The notes beneath the pieces are model-generated. The model made no database searches. It was not told the origin of the DNA and was given only the letters and a program-made list of their open reading frames with translations. A stretch of DNA of 64,000 bases from Cladocopium goreaui (taxonomy: Eukaryota; Sar; Dinophyceae; Suessiales; Symbiodiniaceae). The stretch covers positions 1-64,000 of the forward strand of contig CAMXCT020003359.1 of assembly GCA_947184155.2 (NCBI GenBank), in the 5' to 3' direction. Numbering within the stretch: the first letter of the stretch is position 1; every line of letters starts with the position of its first letter. Position numbers and translations under genes: made by a program. Positions 48,294 through 58,290 of this stretch are shown in pieces.

Positions 48294-50869
48294 TGCAGTT
48301 GGCCTTTTTCAAATTTCCACTGTGAAGCATGGCTCGGCCTCGTCTGAGAATGTCGAGTCTCCGAGCAGCCATGGTGAAAACTCTGGGATTGCTCCGATCC
48401 CACGCACATGTAGCTTTACTGATGAATTCGTGCAAGCTGTTCGCCGTTTTAGTGAAGCTCAGGACCATGACCCCTTGCCAATGCATGCATTAGAGGAGGA
48501 GAGTACCCTCCCACCGGCCTTGCGTGAACTGTGGGAACTGCGACGCACCGAGGCTCTGCAAGATGGTGATGACCCTGCCACTCAATTTCGAGTTGAGACC
48601 TGGTTCCTAGATCATGTCAATTTTGACCGATGTTACCATTCCAGGATCGTCACCCTGACATCCGAGCCCAGCACATGGCTTTCTGTCCTGCTGCAACACT
48701 GGAGTGACCGTAGTGAACTCGGTGCAAGGGTTGACATTGCCTTGGTGTACCCTGCCTCAGAAGATCAGGCACCCGGTACTTCTGCGCAGCTCATCCTCAC
48801 TCAGTTTCCCCAGGAAGCTTTGCGTAGTATCATCCTTTCGGTTTATGACACAGGACGGTCTCAACCCACGCCACGCACTTTTGGTTTAGTTCATGGGGCC
48901 TCAATTTCACTTCGCAGTGTTTTGGAAGAGGTACGCCTAATCAATGACTGCCCTCCACATGTCCAACACAATGAATGTGTACTTTGGTTCGGCTCAACAG
49001 TGATTCCAGAGCAAAGACAGGTTTTTGTAAGAACCGGTAATGCCTTTAGGTTGTGCATTCGCCGTGGTCAGCGGATCAACTTGCAAGACTTGCTTGCGCT
49101 TCCGGATGCCTTGCTTCGCCGGCAACTGCAGGATGCAATCCATGGTGAAATCTACCGTAGGCCCCCAGGACCTGGATTTCCCAGTGATGTCATGGATGCC
49201 AACACATTGCCGGAAGTGCCTAGTGCAATGCAGCCCAGCTCAGCAAGTGACCAACCTCCACGGGGATCCAGACCCCCACAATGGATTGAGGCATTGAATC
49301 AATTTTTTGCTCATCACTCTGCCACTGAAATGCTGGAAGAAGGACCGGTTCTTTACATCCAGTCGTGGTATGTAAACGGGTGCTCTCATATGTGGTGCAC
49401 AGAACCACGAGCAGTGCGCCTTACTAGTGATTTCACAATGTGGCGTACTGCTATTGCTCAGGCTTGGCATGATCGTATTCAGGGTTCTCTGCCGGCGGAA
49501 TTTTGGGTGGTTCAACCGATTCCCCCATTTTCGCCTAGCCAAGGGTTTACGGTACATGTAATTCTGTCGCAGTCTATGCAGCCTGACCAGACAGCTGTCC
49601 TGTTGACTGCCACTCAGGATCACACACCAGATGTTGTCTGCCAACATGCTGCATATGTTTTGCCTCGGCGCTCTCTTGGGGAAGACATTGCTCGATTTGC
49701 AGTGCCGCCATGGTTTAGATCTTCCGTTATGACCGTGCTTTTTGCAGGCAGAGTCTACCCATTCGATGCATTTGTCAGCCTGTACTCTGGTGCCAACGTT
49801 GTTGTGCGCTACGGTGAGTTTGATCGGCCAGAGCCCTCCGGGCCCAGTGATGGCACTATGATGTTACAGTTGAATAGCAAGGTCCGATCTGTCAGTGGCA
49901 CTTCTTCCTTGATGACAACATTAGTGCCACGCCCCATTTCCCTCGAACAGGAGCTCTTGGACACTGAAGAGGACATTGCCAATATCCCTCTTTCACTTGG
50001 CCAATTTTTAAGCTCTAGTGCCATTGCATGGACTGTTTGTGCCTGGGAATTACCACATGGTAACACTGACACTGTGCTTCTGGGCCCTGATGAAAGCATT
50101 GGTCCTTCAGTTTCAACGACCTTTCGCAGCAAGCATGACTTCTTGAAACCAGTTTCCTCGCTGTTTCCTGTACGATTCCTGCGCACTAGTTGGTGCATAC
50201 ATGCCCAGCAGTTGTGGATTGGCTCGTTTCAGGTCCCCTCACAGACTTGTGCCATTGTTTTGTGTGTTAGGTATCAAGCAGATGGTGCGGTTTATGGTGT
50301 ACGCACATTTCCCCAGGACACCACTGCCCTCAACCTGCGACAAAGCCTTTCTGTTCAACATGGTACCAAGATCCGAAGGAATGGTCAGCTTTTATCTTCT
50401 GAAGTTCACTTGCGACATGGAGATGTGGTTGAATATCATGCGGCACCTAGTCATGTCAGTTTTGATCTCAATCGGCAACATCCCAAAGTGCAACTGTGTT
50501 TGGAAGCTTCCATTCCGACCCCATCATGTAGCTTTGACGAGGACCGTGATGCCACATTGCTTTTGCAGTGTCCTGATACACTGCAGATGCTTCAGGCTGC
50601 CAATGAGTGGCACTTCGTGTTCCTTCCAGCAGGTCTCGACATGCATCCTGCCACCTATGAGGCCTTACATTTACAACCTGTGGATGCCACACTGAAGCCT
50701 GACATTCTTGAACTTTATGTCGATGGGGCAACCCCTGCCGACACCTCGGCTTGGGCTGTCGTCGCAGTTGCCTTATCCCCTGCAGGGCGCACCTTTTACG
50801 GCTGTGTCTCAGGCATTACCCAACTATGCCCTGAACACCCTCATTGGGTTGGAGCCACACAGCATGGGA
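48286..50869 (+). CDS. LINE ORF2, part 3: modules 2 and 3, ubiquitin-like segment, start of RNase H
   Basis: Frame 1. Module 2 at about 48586-49075 (FRVETWFLDHVNFDRCYHSR, TWLSVLLQHWSD, PGTSAQLILTQFPQ, HNECVLWFGSTVIPEQRQVF) and module 3 at about 49351-49825 (LYIQSWYVNGCSHMWCTEPR, MWRTAIAQAWHDR, GFTVHVILSQSM, RSSVMTVLFAGRVYPFDAFV) repeat the layout of module 1. Then comes a segment ending IRRNGQLLSSEVHLRHGDVV (about 50370-50440), which looks like a ubiquitin-like beta-grasp. From about 50705 the RNase H fold begins (ILELYVDGATPADTSAWAVV). The frame is lost by one base near 50860. Confidence 0.65.
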
Positions 50870-53110
50870 AATATTGATGCAGAATTAACAGCCATGACTA
50901 TCGCTTCGGCTTTTGCTCTCTTTGCTTGTCAGGACTATGTGGTGTGTGTTCGTCCGGACCTTGCATTGAGTCGAAAGGTTGCAACTAGCGCGGCTACTAC
51001 AAGAACACTTTCAGCTCTGGTGCAGACGCTTCATGCATTGGGGCAATTGGCAAATGACAAGGTTGTGACCCAAGAAGTGCGAGCCCACTGTAATGACCCT
51101 TGGAACGAACTGGCGGACCGAGTAGCCAAATGGACTGTTACCCATGCGCAAGGGATTGGATGTGTACCGTGGCAGCCCATTCATGAGTTAGCCTGCTCTG
51201 CTTCAGATCGCAACTGGAACTGGCTATCAGCTGCTCCCAAGTCTTTCCTTGGCACACTCCCGACACTACATGGAGGTGCCATTTGGCAGCCACCACCGTC
51301 CAATCATGTGATTCAAACCAAGGTCCTTTCTGGCTCTGATCTTCCGCAAGAAACGTCAATTGGTATGAAGGTAGTCACTTACAATGCCTTAGCTCTTGAT
51401 GAAGCGGATGAGGCCCTCCGATTACCTGGACCGCGTTCAGTGCGGGTTGACCATCAATTTCACCGATCTCAGGTAGCTCTCATCGGCCTACAAGAAACCA
51501 GGACAGCAGAAGGACAGAGATGCACAGATCACTATTGCATTTTCTCCTCAGGCTTTGCCCAGTGTGGGCGTTCCAGGCACCACGGATGTGAACTTTGGGT
51601 ACACAAGAGTCTCCCAATTGCCCACAAGGCCAATGGGACTCCTGTTATTGCGTCTGACCTCACTTTCACGGTGTTAGCTTCTGACCCACGGTACCTGTTG
51701 GTGCGGATTCAGGGGCCAATAGATTTCTATGTTCTGGTTGCACATGCTCCTTGCCAGAGTGCTGAACGTCCTCTTGACCAAGTCCGATCATGGTGGCAAA
51801 TCCTTGGACAAGTTCTTTCTGTTGTGCCTGGAAATGCAATCCTGTTTTGCTGTTTGGATGCCAATGCACCGCTTGCTGATGGGGCGACCAGCTACTTTGA
51901 CACACATCAAGCAGAAGCAGCCAATGGCCCAGGACAGATCTTTCAGGATTTTCTCATTACGCATGAACTGTTTGTCCCAGCCACGTTTGCCTGGCATTGT
52001 GGGGTTGGTGCGACATGGCGACACCCTCATGGGCACCTGTTGCGTCGTGATTATGTGGCAGTCAGCTCTGTTGCTTTCTCGCTTGTTTCGGCCTCGCAGG
52101 TCCTGTCCGACTTTGACAGTGGGTTTGGTCATCAAGATCACTTTCCTGCCCAGTTGACGATCCAAGGGTTTTTGCCTGCCGCTCCCTCCTGCACTAGGAT
52201 TTGTTGGGACTTTGCCAAGCTTGGTGATCCCAACGCCCGGCAGGCTTTCGAACAGGCACTGCGTACATTGCCATTGCCTACGTGGCAGGTTGATGTTGAT
52301 GCTCACTCTTGCTTGTTAGAGACCAACATTCTCCAGCTGGCTCAACAACACTTTGGCAAGCCGCCTCGAACAAGGCAACGACCGGTTCTGTCTCCCAATA
52401 CTCTCAATGGCATTGCGCTCAAACGCCAAGCTTTGCAATTGATGCGCAGTGACGGCATGAATGCTGACCCTCTCTTGCTCTCTGAGCTCAAGAGTTTTGA
52501 ACATGTTCTGCGACCCATGGTTCAGGCCGATCAGAAGCAGTGGTATGCGTCTTGGCTTGATGATATAGACACCTTTGCCCGGCGCTGTGACACTGCACAA
52601 GTCTACAAAAAACTTCAAAGGCTTGGGCGAAAGCGCAGCACCCACAATCAAGGGCCTCGTCCCTTGCCCAAACTTGTTGCTCCAGATGGCTCGTTTGCGA
52701 AGTCACATGAGGAATGTCAACAAATTTGGTGCCGCCAATTTGGACAATTGGAAGCTTGTCTTCCGGTCACTCAAAACCAGATGCAGCAATTGCACGCGCA
52801 ACGTGATACAGCCTGCATTGATAATCCTGCCTTACTTATGTCCGCTCAAGACATCCTGGCATCCATCCGACGCATGAAGAATGGGAAGGTCCCTGGTCCT
52901 GGACGCTTACCCATTGATGTCCTCAAAGCAGGGGGCTTCACGATGGCTCAGACCTTGCTTCCGTTAATGACCAAGGCAGCATGGCACATGCATGAGCCAC
53001 TGTCGTGGAAGGGAGGCCTGCTTGTCCCACTTTTTAAAGGCAAGGGGTCACCCCAGGATGCAAAGGGCTCCAGATCGATCTTCATCTCTGATATGTGTGT
53101 GGTAAAATCC
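50860..53110 (+). CDS. LINE ORF2, part 4: RNase H C-terminal half, APE-type endonuclease, start of reverse transcriptase
   Basis: Frame 2. RNase H continues with the acidic set DAELTAM (about 50876), RPDLAL and AHCNDPWNELADRVAK; with YVDG upstream the D-E-D-D set is complete, and the active-site-flanking His is present. The exonuclease-endonuclease-phosphatase domain spans about 51365-52160: VVTYNALA, GLQETR, AHAPC, CLDANAPL, RRDYVAVSS and GHQDHFP, with the catalytic Asn, Glu, Asp and His all present. It nicks target DNA to prime reverse transcription. After a helical linker the RT fingers start: KNGKVPGPGRLPIDVL and GLLVPLFKGKGS (about 52880-53050). The frame shifts at a GTGTGTGG run near 53095-53105. 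Confidence 0.85.
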
Positions 53111-55689
53111 ATCATTCCCACCTTCGGAAAGCGCTGGTTAACGAGTGGCTGTCTCATGAAGATCTGATACAGCAAGGTGGGAAACAGGGTTGCTCCACTG
53201 ACATTGCTCACCACCTTCTACATGCGTATTTTGCATGGGCCAGAACGCAATCCATCTCTTGTGCAATGCTTTTTGTTGACTTGCATGCCGCCTTTTATAC
53301 TGTTATCCGCTCTATGCTGATGAATGAGCCAATCCATGATGACCTTCTGTGCCAGGCCATGTCCAGGCTCGGCATCCTGCCCAGTGACTGGCACCACATT
53401 TTACAGACGGTCCAAGGTGACAATGCAGCCAGCACATTGCATGCACACCACAAAGGGATTCTTGCAGACATGTTTGAAGGTACGCACTTTCTTATGCCTG
53501 GTGTTGAGGGTCCAGTTGCAACATTTCGTGGAACAAGACCTGGTGATCCTGTGGCCGACATTCTTTTCAATATGGCGTTTCGCCTCATTGTTTTAGATGC
53601 TCGGACCAAGTTCCTTCATTCCTCAGACTTGCCATTTCTTGGCACTCCCAAGGTGAGTTCAGAGTTGTGTGCCCACGAGGCGATGCCCCCCTCTGGTTTT
53701 ACCGAGGTGACATTCGTTGATGATATTGCATATGCTATGCATGGGACATCCGCGGCACAGGTCATTTCCTCGCTCCAATTGATTGCTTCATGCCTTCATG
53801 ATGCTGCCACAAGTAGAGGGATGCAGCTCAATTATCAGGCCGGGAAGACAGAAGCCCTGGTTTACTGTGCTGGACCTGGGTCCCGGAATGTCAAGAGACG
53901 CTTGTGGCATGAGCTTAAAGGCTCCCTCCCGGTGGTGACCGAAAGTGGCACGCAAGCGTTGCGAGTTGTGCATGCCTACAAGCATTTGGGTTCCTTTATT
54001 CAGTGCCAGGCTGTGGTGCACAAAGATGTGTCATACCGCATAGCTCAAGCCAGACAAGCCTTTGGGCAACTCCAGAAACCCTTTTATGGCAAGCGCAATG
54101 TTGCACTGCATACCAAAACTGCGGTATTCTCTGCCCTTGTGTGCTCACGGCATTCTTACAATGTTCACACATGGGCATGGATGACTCCTGATGATCTGGG
54201 TCGATGTGCCAATGGACTGAAGGATGCAGTTTCCAGATTAGCCAAGTCAATTGTGCGGCCGATTCCTGTTTTTCATTTCACAGTTGCTGAGCTGTTTGGC
54301 TTGCTCAACTTAGCCAACCCCCTCGATCTGCTTCATGCCGATAGGCTCCGATATGCCAAGCGAGCCATCACGCATGCCCCACAGTTGCTGTGGCAGTTGG
54401 TCTGCTCCACTCAAGACAGTCATACCTGGGGGCCCGCCTTGCTTGAGTCCTTGCAGTGGTTTCACATGCATTTTCCAGGTAAGTTTTATTTGCCAGTTGA
54501 TGACTTCAGAGCTTGTTTGCACCTTATTGCCCTGGACGACAGATGGAATGGACGTGTCAGACGTGCCTTGCAAGCCGCAACGAGTCATTCCCATGCTGCA
54601 GCCGCAGGCAAACTATGGACCTTGCGCATTGAACGGCAAATCCAGAGTTTTTCAGATGAGATGCTTTTCCCTGATGCCTCAACCCCTGCTAAGTGGCAAT
54701 GCGCTCTTTGTGAAGCCGGCTTTGACACGAAGCGCGGGTTAGCAATCCACGCAAAGCACAGACATGGCTACACCAAGCAGCTCAAGTATTTTGTTCTCTC
54801 TGATGAGTGTCTTGCCTGTGGAAAGAAGTATTTCCACCGCAGTAGGGCCTTGGCCCACGTCACAGCTGTGCAGGCCTGCAAAGAGACGTATTTGAACTGT
54901 TTTGTCCCAGCACCAGAGGACATTGTGGAAGAGCTTGCACAGGCCGATTTGGCGTATGCTCAAGCACAGAAGTCCCAAGGCTGGCGAGCCACCAAAGCCT
55001 TCTTGCCTGTTTTGCGTGTTCCCATGCCATGCCTACTTCCACCTGGCTCAGAAGCAGCAGTTGCCATGAGACACAAATGGGCGGTCCGTATTGCTTCCCC
55101 TGGATCTGCCTTTCAGATGTTGGACGGCTTCTGTGTGTCATCAGAGGGGCCGGATGTCACAGAGGACATCATCATCCCCTTCTTGGGCCAAAGCACAGCA
55201 GGGCGAGTTCAAGGCAAAGCTGGTGCTTACCAAACCTTCGGATTAGCGGCAGAAACAGCACGGTTGCATCTCAAAAGTTACCTGTTTGTCCATTTTTACA
55301 GCGGGTACCGCAGATCAGGGGATTTGCAACATTGTATCGAAGCTCGACACACCCTTGATGGAGCAATGCTCTACTGTTTGTCAGTAGACCTATGTCTCGC
55401 CAAACAAAACTCGGATTTAACTGACCCGGTCACTTGCCAATTTTGGAAAGACCAGATTTGTTCTGGCCAAATATTGGGCTGTGGTGGCGGGCCGAGCTGC
55501 GAGACTTGGTCAGCGGCTCGCCATTCACCGAACGGTCCCCGACCAGTTCGCAGCTTTGATTTTCCATGGGGCAAAACTGGACTCACGAAAGCTGAAGCAC
55601 ATCAGGTCTCTGTTGGCACTGCACTTGTGCAGTTTTTGCTTGAGCTTCTCGTGCTCGTAGCGCAAAGGGGCTTCGTGCGGATTTCTTGA
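53095..55689 (+). CDS. LINE ORF2, part 5: reverse transcriptase, C2H2-like fingers, methyltransferase-like start
   Basis: Frame 1. RT motif A is AMLFVDLHAAFYTV (53263), B is RGTRPGDPVADILFN (53530), C is FVDDIAYAM (53713, the catalytic Asp pair) and D is QLNYQAGKTEALV. The thumb and connection follow. Near 54699 a C2H2 finger occurs (CALCEAGFDTKRGLAIHAKH), then a second, imperfect one (CLACGKKYFHRSRALAHV). From about 55270 a new domain begins: FVHFYSGYRRSGDL, LSVDLCLAK, then GGGPSCETWSAARH (about 55481-55525) and PWG, which follows the order of cytosine-5 methyltransferase motifs I, II/III and IV. The frame breaks near 55660-55680. Confidence 0.85.
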   Translation: MCGKIHHSHLRKALVNEWLSHEDLIQQGGKQGCSTDIAHHLLHAYFAWARTQSISCAMLFVDLHAAFYTVIRSMLMNEPIHDDLLCQAMSRLGILPSDWHHILQTVQGDNAASTLHAHHKGILADMFEGTHFLMPGVEGPVATFRGTRPGDPVADILFNMAFRLIVLDARTKFLHSSDLPFLGTPKVSSELCAHEAMPPSGFTEVTFVDDIAYAMHGTSAAQVISSLQLIASCLHDAATSRGMQLNYQAGKTEALVYCAGPGSRNVKRRLWHELKGSLPVVTESGTQALRVVHAYKHLGSFIQCQAVVHKDVSYRIAQARQAFGQLQKPFYGKRNVALHTKTAVFSALVCSRHSYNVHTWAWMTPDDLGRCANGLKDAVSRLAKSIVRPIPVFHFTVAELFGLLNLANPLDLLHADRLRYAKRAITHAPQLLWQLVCSTQDSHTWGPALLESLQWFHMHFPGKFYLPVDDFRACLHLIALDDRWNGRVRRALQAATSHSHAAAAGKLWTLRIERQIQSFSDEMLFPDASTPAKWQCALCEAGFDTKRGLAIHAKHRHGYTKQLKYFVLSDECLACGKKYFHRSRALAHVTAVQACKETYLNCFVPAPEDIVEELAQADLAYAQAQKSQGWRATKAFLPVLRVPMPCLLPPGSEAAVAMRHKWAVRIASPGSAFQMLDGFCVSSEGPDVTEDIIIPFLGQSTAGRVQGKAGAYQTFGLAAETARLHLKSYLFVHFYSGYRRSGDLQHCIEARHTLDGAMLYCLSVDLCLAKQNSDLTDPVTCQFWKDQICSGQILGCGGGPSCETWSAARHSPNGPRPVRSFDFPWGKTGLTKAEAHQVSVGTALVQFLLELLVLVAQRGFVRIS

Positions 55690-56142
55690 GCATCCCGCCT
55701 TTGCCACCTGGTTAATGAGACAACGGCCGGCCTCAGTGTGGACGCTTCGAGCTTTCCGAGCAATGGCACGTTTGGCGTGTACCTCCATCATCACATTTGA
55801 CCAGTGCATCTTCGACCTTCCCGCGCAGAAACCTACAACATATTACTTCTGGTTCGACTTCCCGACTTTGCAAACATTGTCCGCGGCCGTGGTCGTCTTG
55901 GTAGGTGCTGCCACCCCGGAGGACATCAGCCTCTGAGAGGACGAAATGATGCTGGCCAGTTCTGCACGGCTAGGGCCAAAATATATCCCCAGCCAATGAA
56001 CATGGCACTGGCTTTGTCCATTAGCCGCTTTTTGGCTGACCGCAATCTGGTAGGATCATGTCAGCCAGCGGACTACCTTGCACAATTAAATAGCACCGAG
56101 CTCGTGAAGCAGGACAAGGTACAGCCTGACTTTCATGGGTAG
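55660..56142 (+). CDS. LINE ORF2, part 6: C-terminal methyltransferase-like tail
   Basis: After a one-base shift, frame 2 reads GFLEHPAFATWLMRQR ... IITFDQCIFDLPAQKPTT; near 55825-55845 it passes to frame 3 (YNILLLVRLPDFANIVRGRG ... FCTARAKIYPQPMNMALALS) and ends with TAG at 56140. The pieces LEHP and FDQC..KPT correspond in order to motif VI (ENP/ENV) and to the YCQYG-x-KPT segment of phage-type C5 methyltransferases. The family-typical Cys is present upstream, but in GPSC rather than GPPC. Activity is doubtful; the relation is inferred from motif order only. Confidence 0.6.
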
Positions 56143-56164
56143 CGGGTGCCATGCATGCCGGCAA

Positions 56165-56190
56165 AGACCAAGCACGACTCGTGCAGTAAC
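56165..56190 (+). other. 3' terminal stem-loop of the LINE
   Basis: GCACG (56172-56176) and CGTGC (56180-56184) can pair around ACT, about 20 bases before the element end. The element ends without poly(A). LINEs of the stringent type use a 3' stem-loop for RT recognition; that role here is inferred. Confidence 0.4.
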
Positions 56191-56203
56191 CGCAAAGTGA
56201 CAA

Positions 56204-56216
56204 AATTATCTAGTTA
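56204..56216 (+). repeat. Right target-site duplication of the LINE
   Basis: AATTATCTAGTTA, identical to 44039-44051. Confidence 0.85.
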
Positions 56217-57938
56217 TTTTAAAATGGTGATTACTATAGTACTATAATTCAATAATTAACAGGTTAATTATACTAATAACAGGTTATAATTATGATATCA
56301 TATATATATGACCATAACAGAATTGACGATTGGCTCGGGGACTTGGACCCGACCCTTCCGTAGGCTGGGGCTCGACAGACCCTGGGGATACGCTGACGAC
56401 CGAAGAAATCCGGCAACAAAACCGCTACGACAAAGAAATGCCAAAAAAAAATGATGGAAAATGGTGGAAAAATCGTGATTCTCTATGGAAAAAGAAAAAA
56501 TGATTGACAAGTTTTTTTTTTTAAACGAATCTTTCAAAATATCATTGCAGTTTATTATCATATTTTAAAGTTGAAAAAACATGAAAAATTGCCAAAAAAA
56601 CACAACATTGCAACAACAACATTTCCATGATTGGGCCTTAATAAATTTCTTCATGTGCAAAAATCGAACCATGTCACTTAATGTCACTTTATGTCACTTA
56701 ATGTCATGATCACTTAATGTCACTTAACCAATTTCATGCTATCGATGTTATCGTTCAATTCATTGATCCGATATGTGTTCATCTAATATATCTACTGATG
56801 TCTTCTAGTCCCAGTTGAGGTCCTTTTTGAGGCCCTATTGAGGTGATTTTGGTGATATACCTGAAAAAACATGACTTTTGGGTCATCGGGTGTGATTTGA
56901 ATGTGATTTGAGTGTTTATTATATTTTGTTCATCCAACGGTTATCTATATCTTATGTCTAATATTTGGCATATATAGATGTTACATATATGGACCATATG
57001 CCAAAAATCGTGATGGAAAATGGTGGAAAATCGTGTTTCTTTATAGAAAAAATGCGTGAAAACATAGTTTTTTGAAAAAACACTTTAACAAAAAGATCGT
57101 TGTAATTCTTTTTAAACCATTCAGTGGTTCATTTTCATGGCACTGACATTTAAAAGTTGAAAAACATGAAAAATACACAACATCGCAACACTATTTCAAA
57201 TGATTGGGCCTTGATAAAATTATACGTGTGCAAAAATCGAACTATGTCACTTTATGTCACTTAACCAACTTCACGTTATCGATGTTATCGTTCAATTCAT
57301 TGATCTGATATGTTTTCATCTAATTTAGCTACTGATCTCTTCCAGTCCCAGTTGAGGTCCTTTTGCTTCCAATCCATCACCTGTCAGGAACGTTGAATAG
57401 TTTTGATCGATTGTGTGCATCTACTCAACGATCTGTTCCAATAGCAAAAACATCAACATATATAGATGAAAATAACTCGTGGCGTCGTGGCGTTGCTGGA
57501 TCTTCACCCAACTTCCCCCAAATTCGTGACACGATTTGACCATTTCGCAGGGTCTTCTCATCCCATCTGTTGGGTGCCAGCCACAAGCAGTTTGACGAGT
57601 TGAACACTGGAAACTGATATGGTTATTGGACTCGCTATAAAGAATTTTACAGGACCATCACCATAAAATTTGAAAACATTGAACATCATTTTTCAAAATT
57701 TCCTTTGTTTTTTTATACCTTGATGTCTCCGGGCGCATCCGGGCGCCAGGTTCCAAACAGCCATCCTCGTCTTTTGCATCGCTGATGCCAACTTTGCCAC
57801 TCAGCGAGTTACTTCAGGGCAGGCTTGATCGGTTTCGCAACCCTTGGTTGCTGAAGCGAAGCCGTGCGTAATTTGAGAGTCTTCCTTTGTCTGTGAATGT
57901 CATGGTCATGTTTTCATCTTTCACTCCTGACTGCCCAT
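56217..57938 (+). repeat. Segmental duplication block C (continuation of block B beyond the LINE)
   Basis: AT-rich spacer homologous to 5560-6911 of block A with internal extra copies; for example the CACTTAATGTCACTTAATG and TTATCGATGTTATCG stretches (6240 in A) occur at about 56690 and 57250. It contains the same downstream minus-strand open stretch as 6444-6779. No convincing gene. At 57938 it jumps directly to sequence that in block A lies 1.17 kb further on. Confidence 0.85.
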
Positions 57939-58290
57939 GGCCCAATTGGCCAAGGCTGGTCTCTTGAATTCCAAGTATGACCATCTCCCATCATCTCCCT
58001 GTGTCTCCAATTGATACTCAGAGCCAAACTTGACGGGAGGTGAACAATGCAGCTGAAGGTCCTGGCAGACCTCAACTTGTGAAGACCTCAGAGTTTACGC
58101 CGACTTTTCCTCGGAATGGGGAGTAAACATCAAGTGATATCAAGTGTCAACATGATCATACATGATTCATGGGTCAGATTGGGCCAGGTGTTTGTTCATG
58201 TTGAAGTGGATATCACATGATATCATCCAGTGTGAGATCTCGCAGACATGTCCTGTGCAGCCAAGATGCTGAAGAAATAGATGGCAACAG
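57939..58290 (+). repeat. Left shoulder of satellite array 2
   Basis: Near-identical to 8089-8459. Small differences (for example AGCTGAAGG against AGGTGAAGG) show the two copies have diverged slightly. No genes. Confidence 0.85.

Larger units (their letters stand above)
44052..56203 (+). mobile_element. Full-length non-LTR retrotransposon (LINE), 12.15 kb
   Basis: The element is bounded by a perfect 13-bp target-site duplication and encodes, in order: ORF1 (RanBP2-type zinc finger, coiled coil), then ORF2 with four related modules, a ubiquitin-like-looking segment, RNase H, APE/EEP endonuclease, reverse transcriptase, C2H2-like fingers and a methyltransferase-like domain. The 3' untranslated part is only about 60 bp, has no poly(A), and contains a small stem-loop. 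It interrupts the block B/C copy of the segmental duplication; block A has no LINE. The coding sequence switches frame about seven to nine times, so this copy is probably inactive unless some breaks are sequencing errors. GC content is visibly higher than the flanks. The architecture resembles LINEs of dinoflagellates; the clade is not assigned. Confidence 0.92.

Noticed and set aside
47925..50731. Several 60-135-codon minus-strand ORFs within ORF2
   Set aside because: Antisense shadows of a long, codon-biased coding region.
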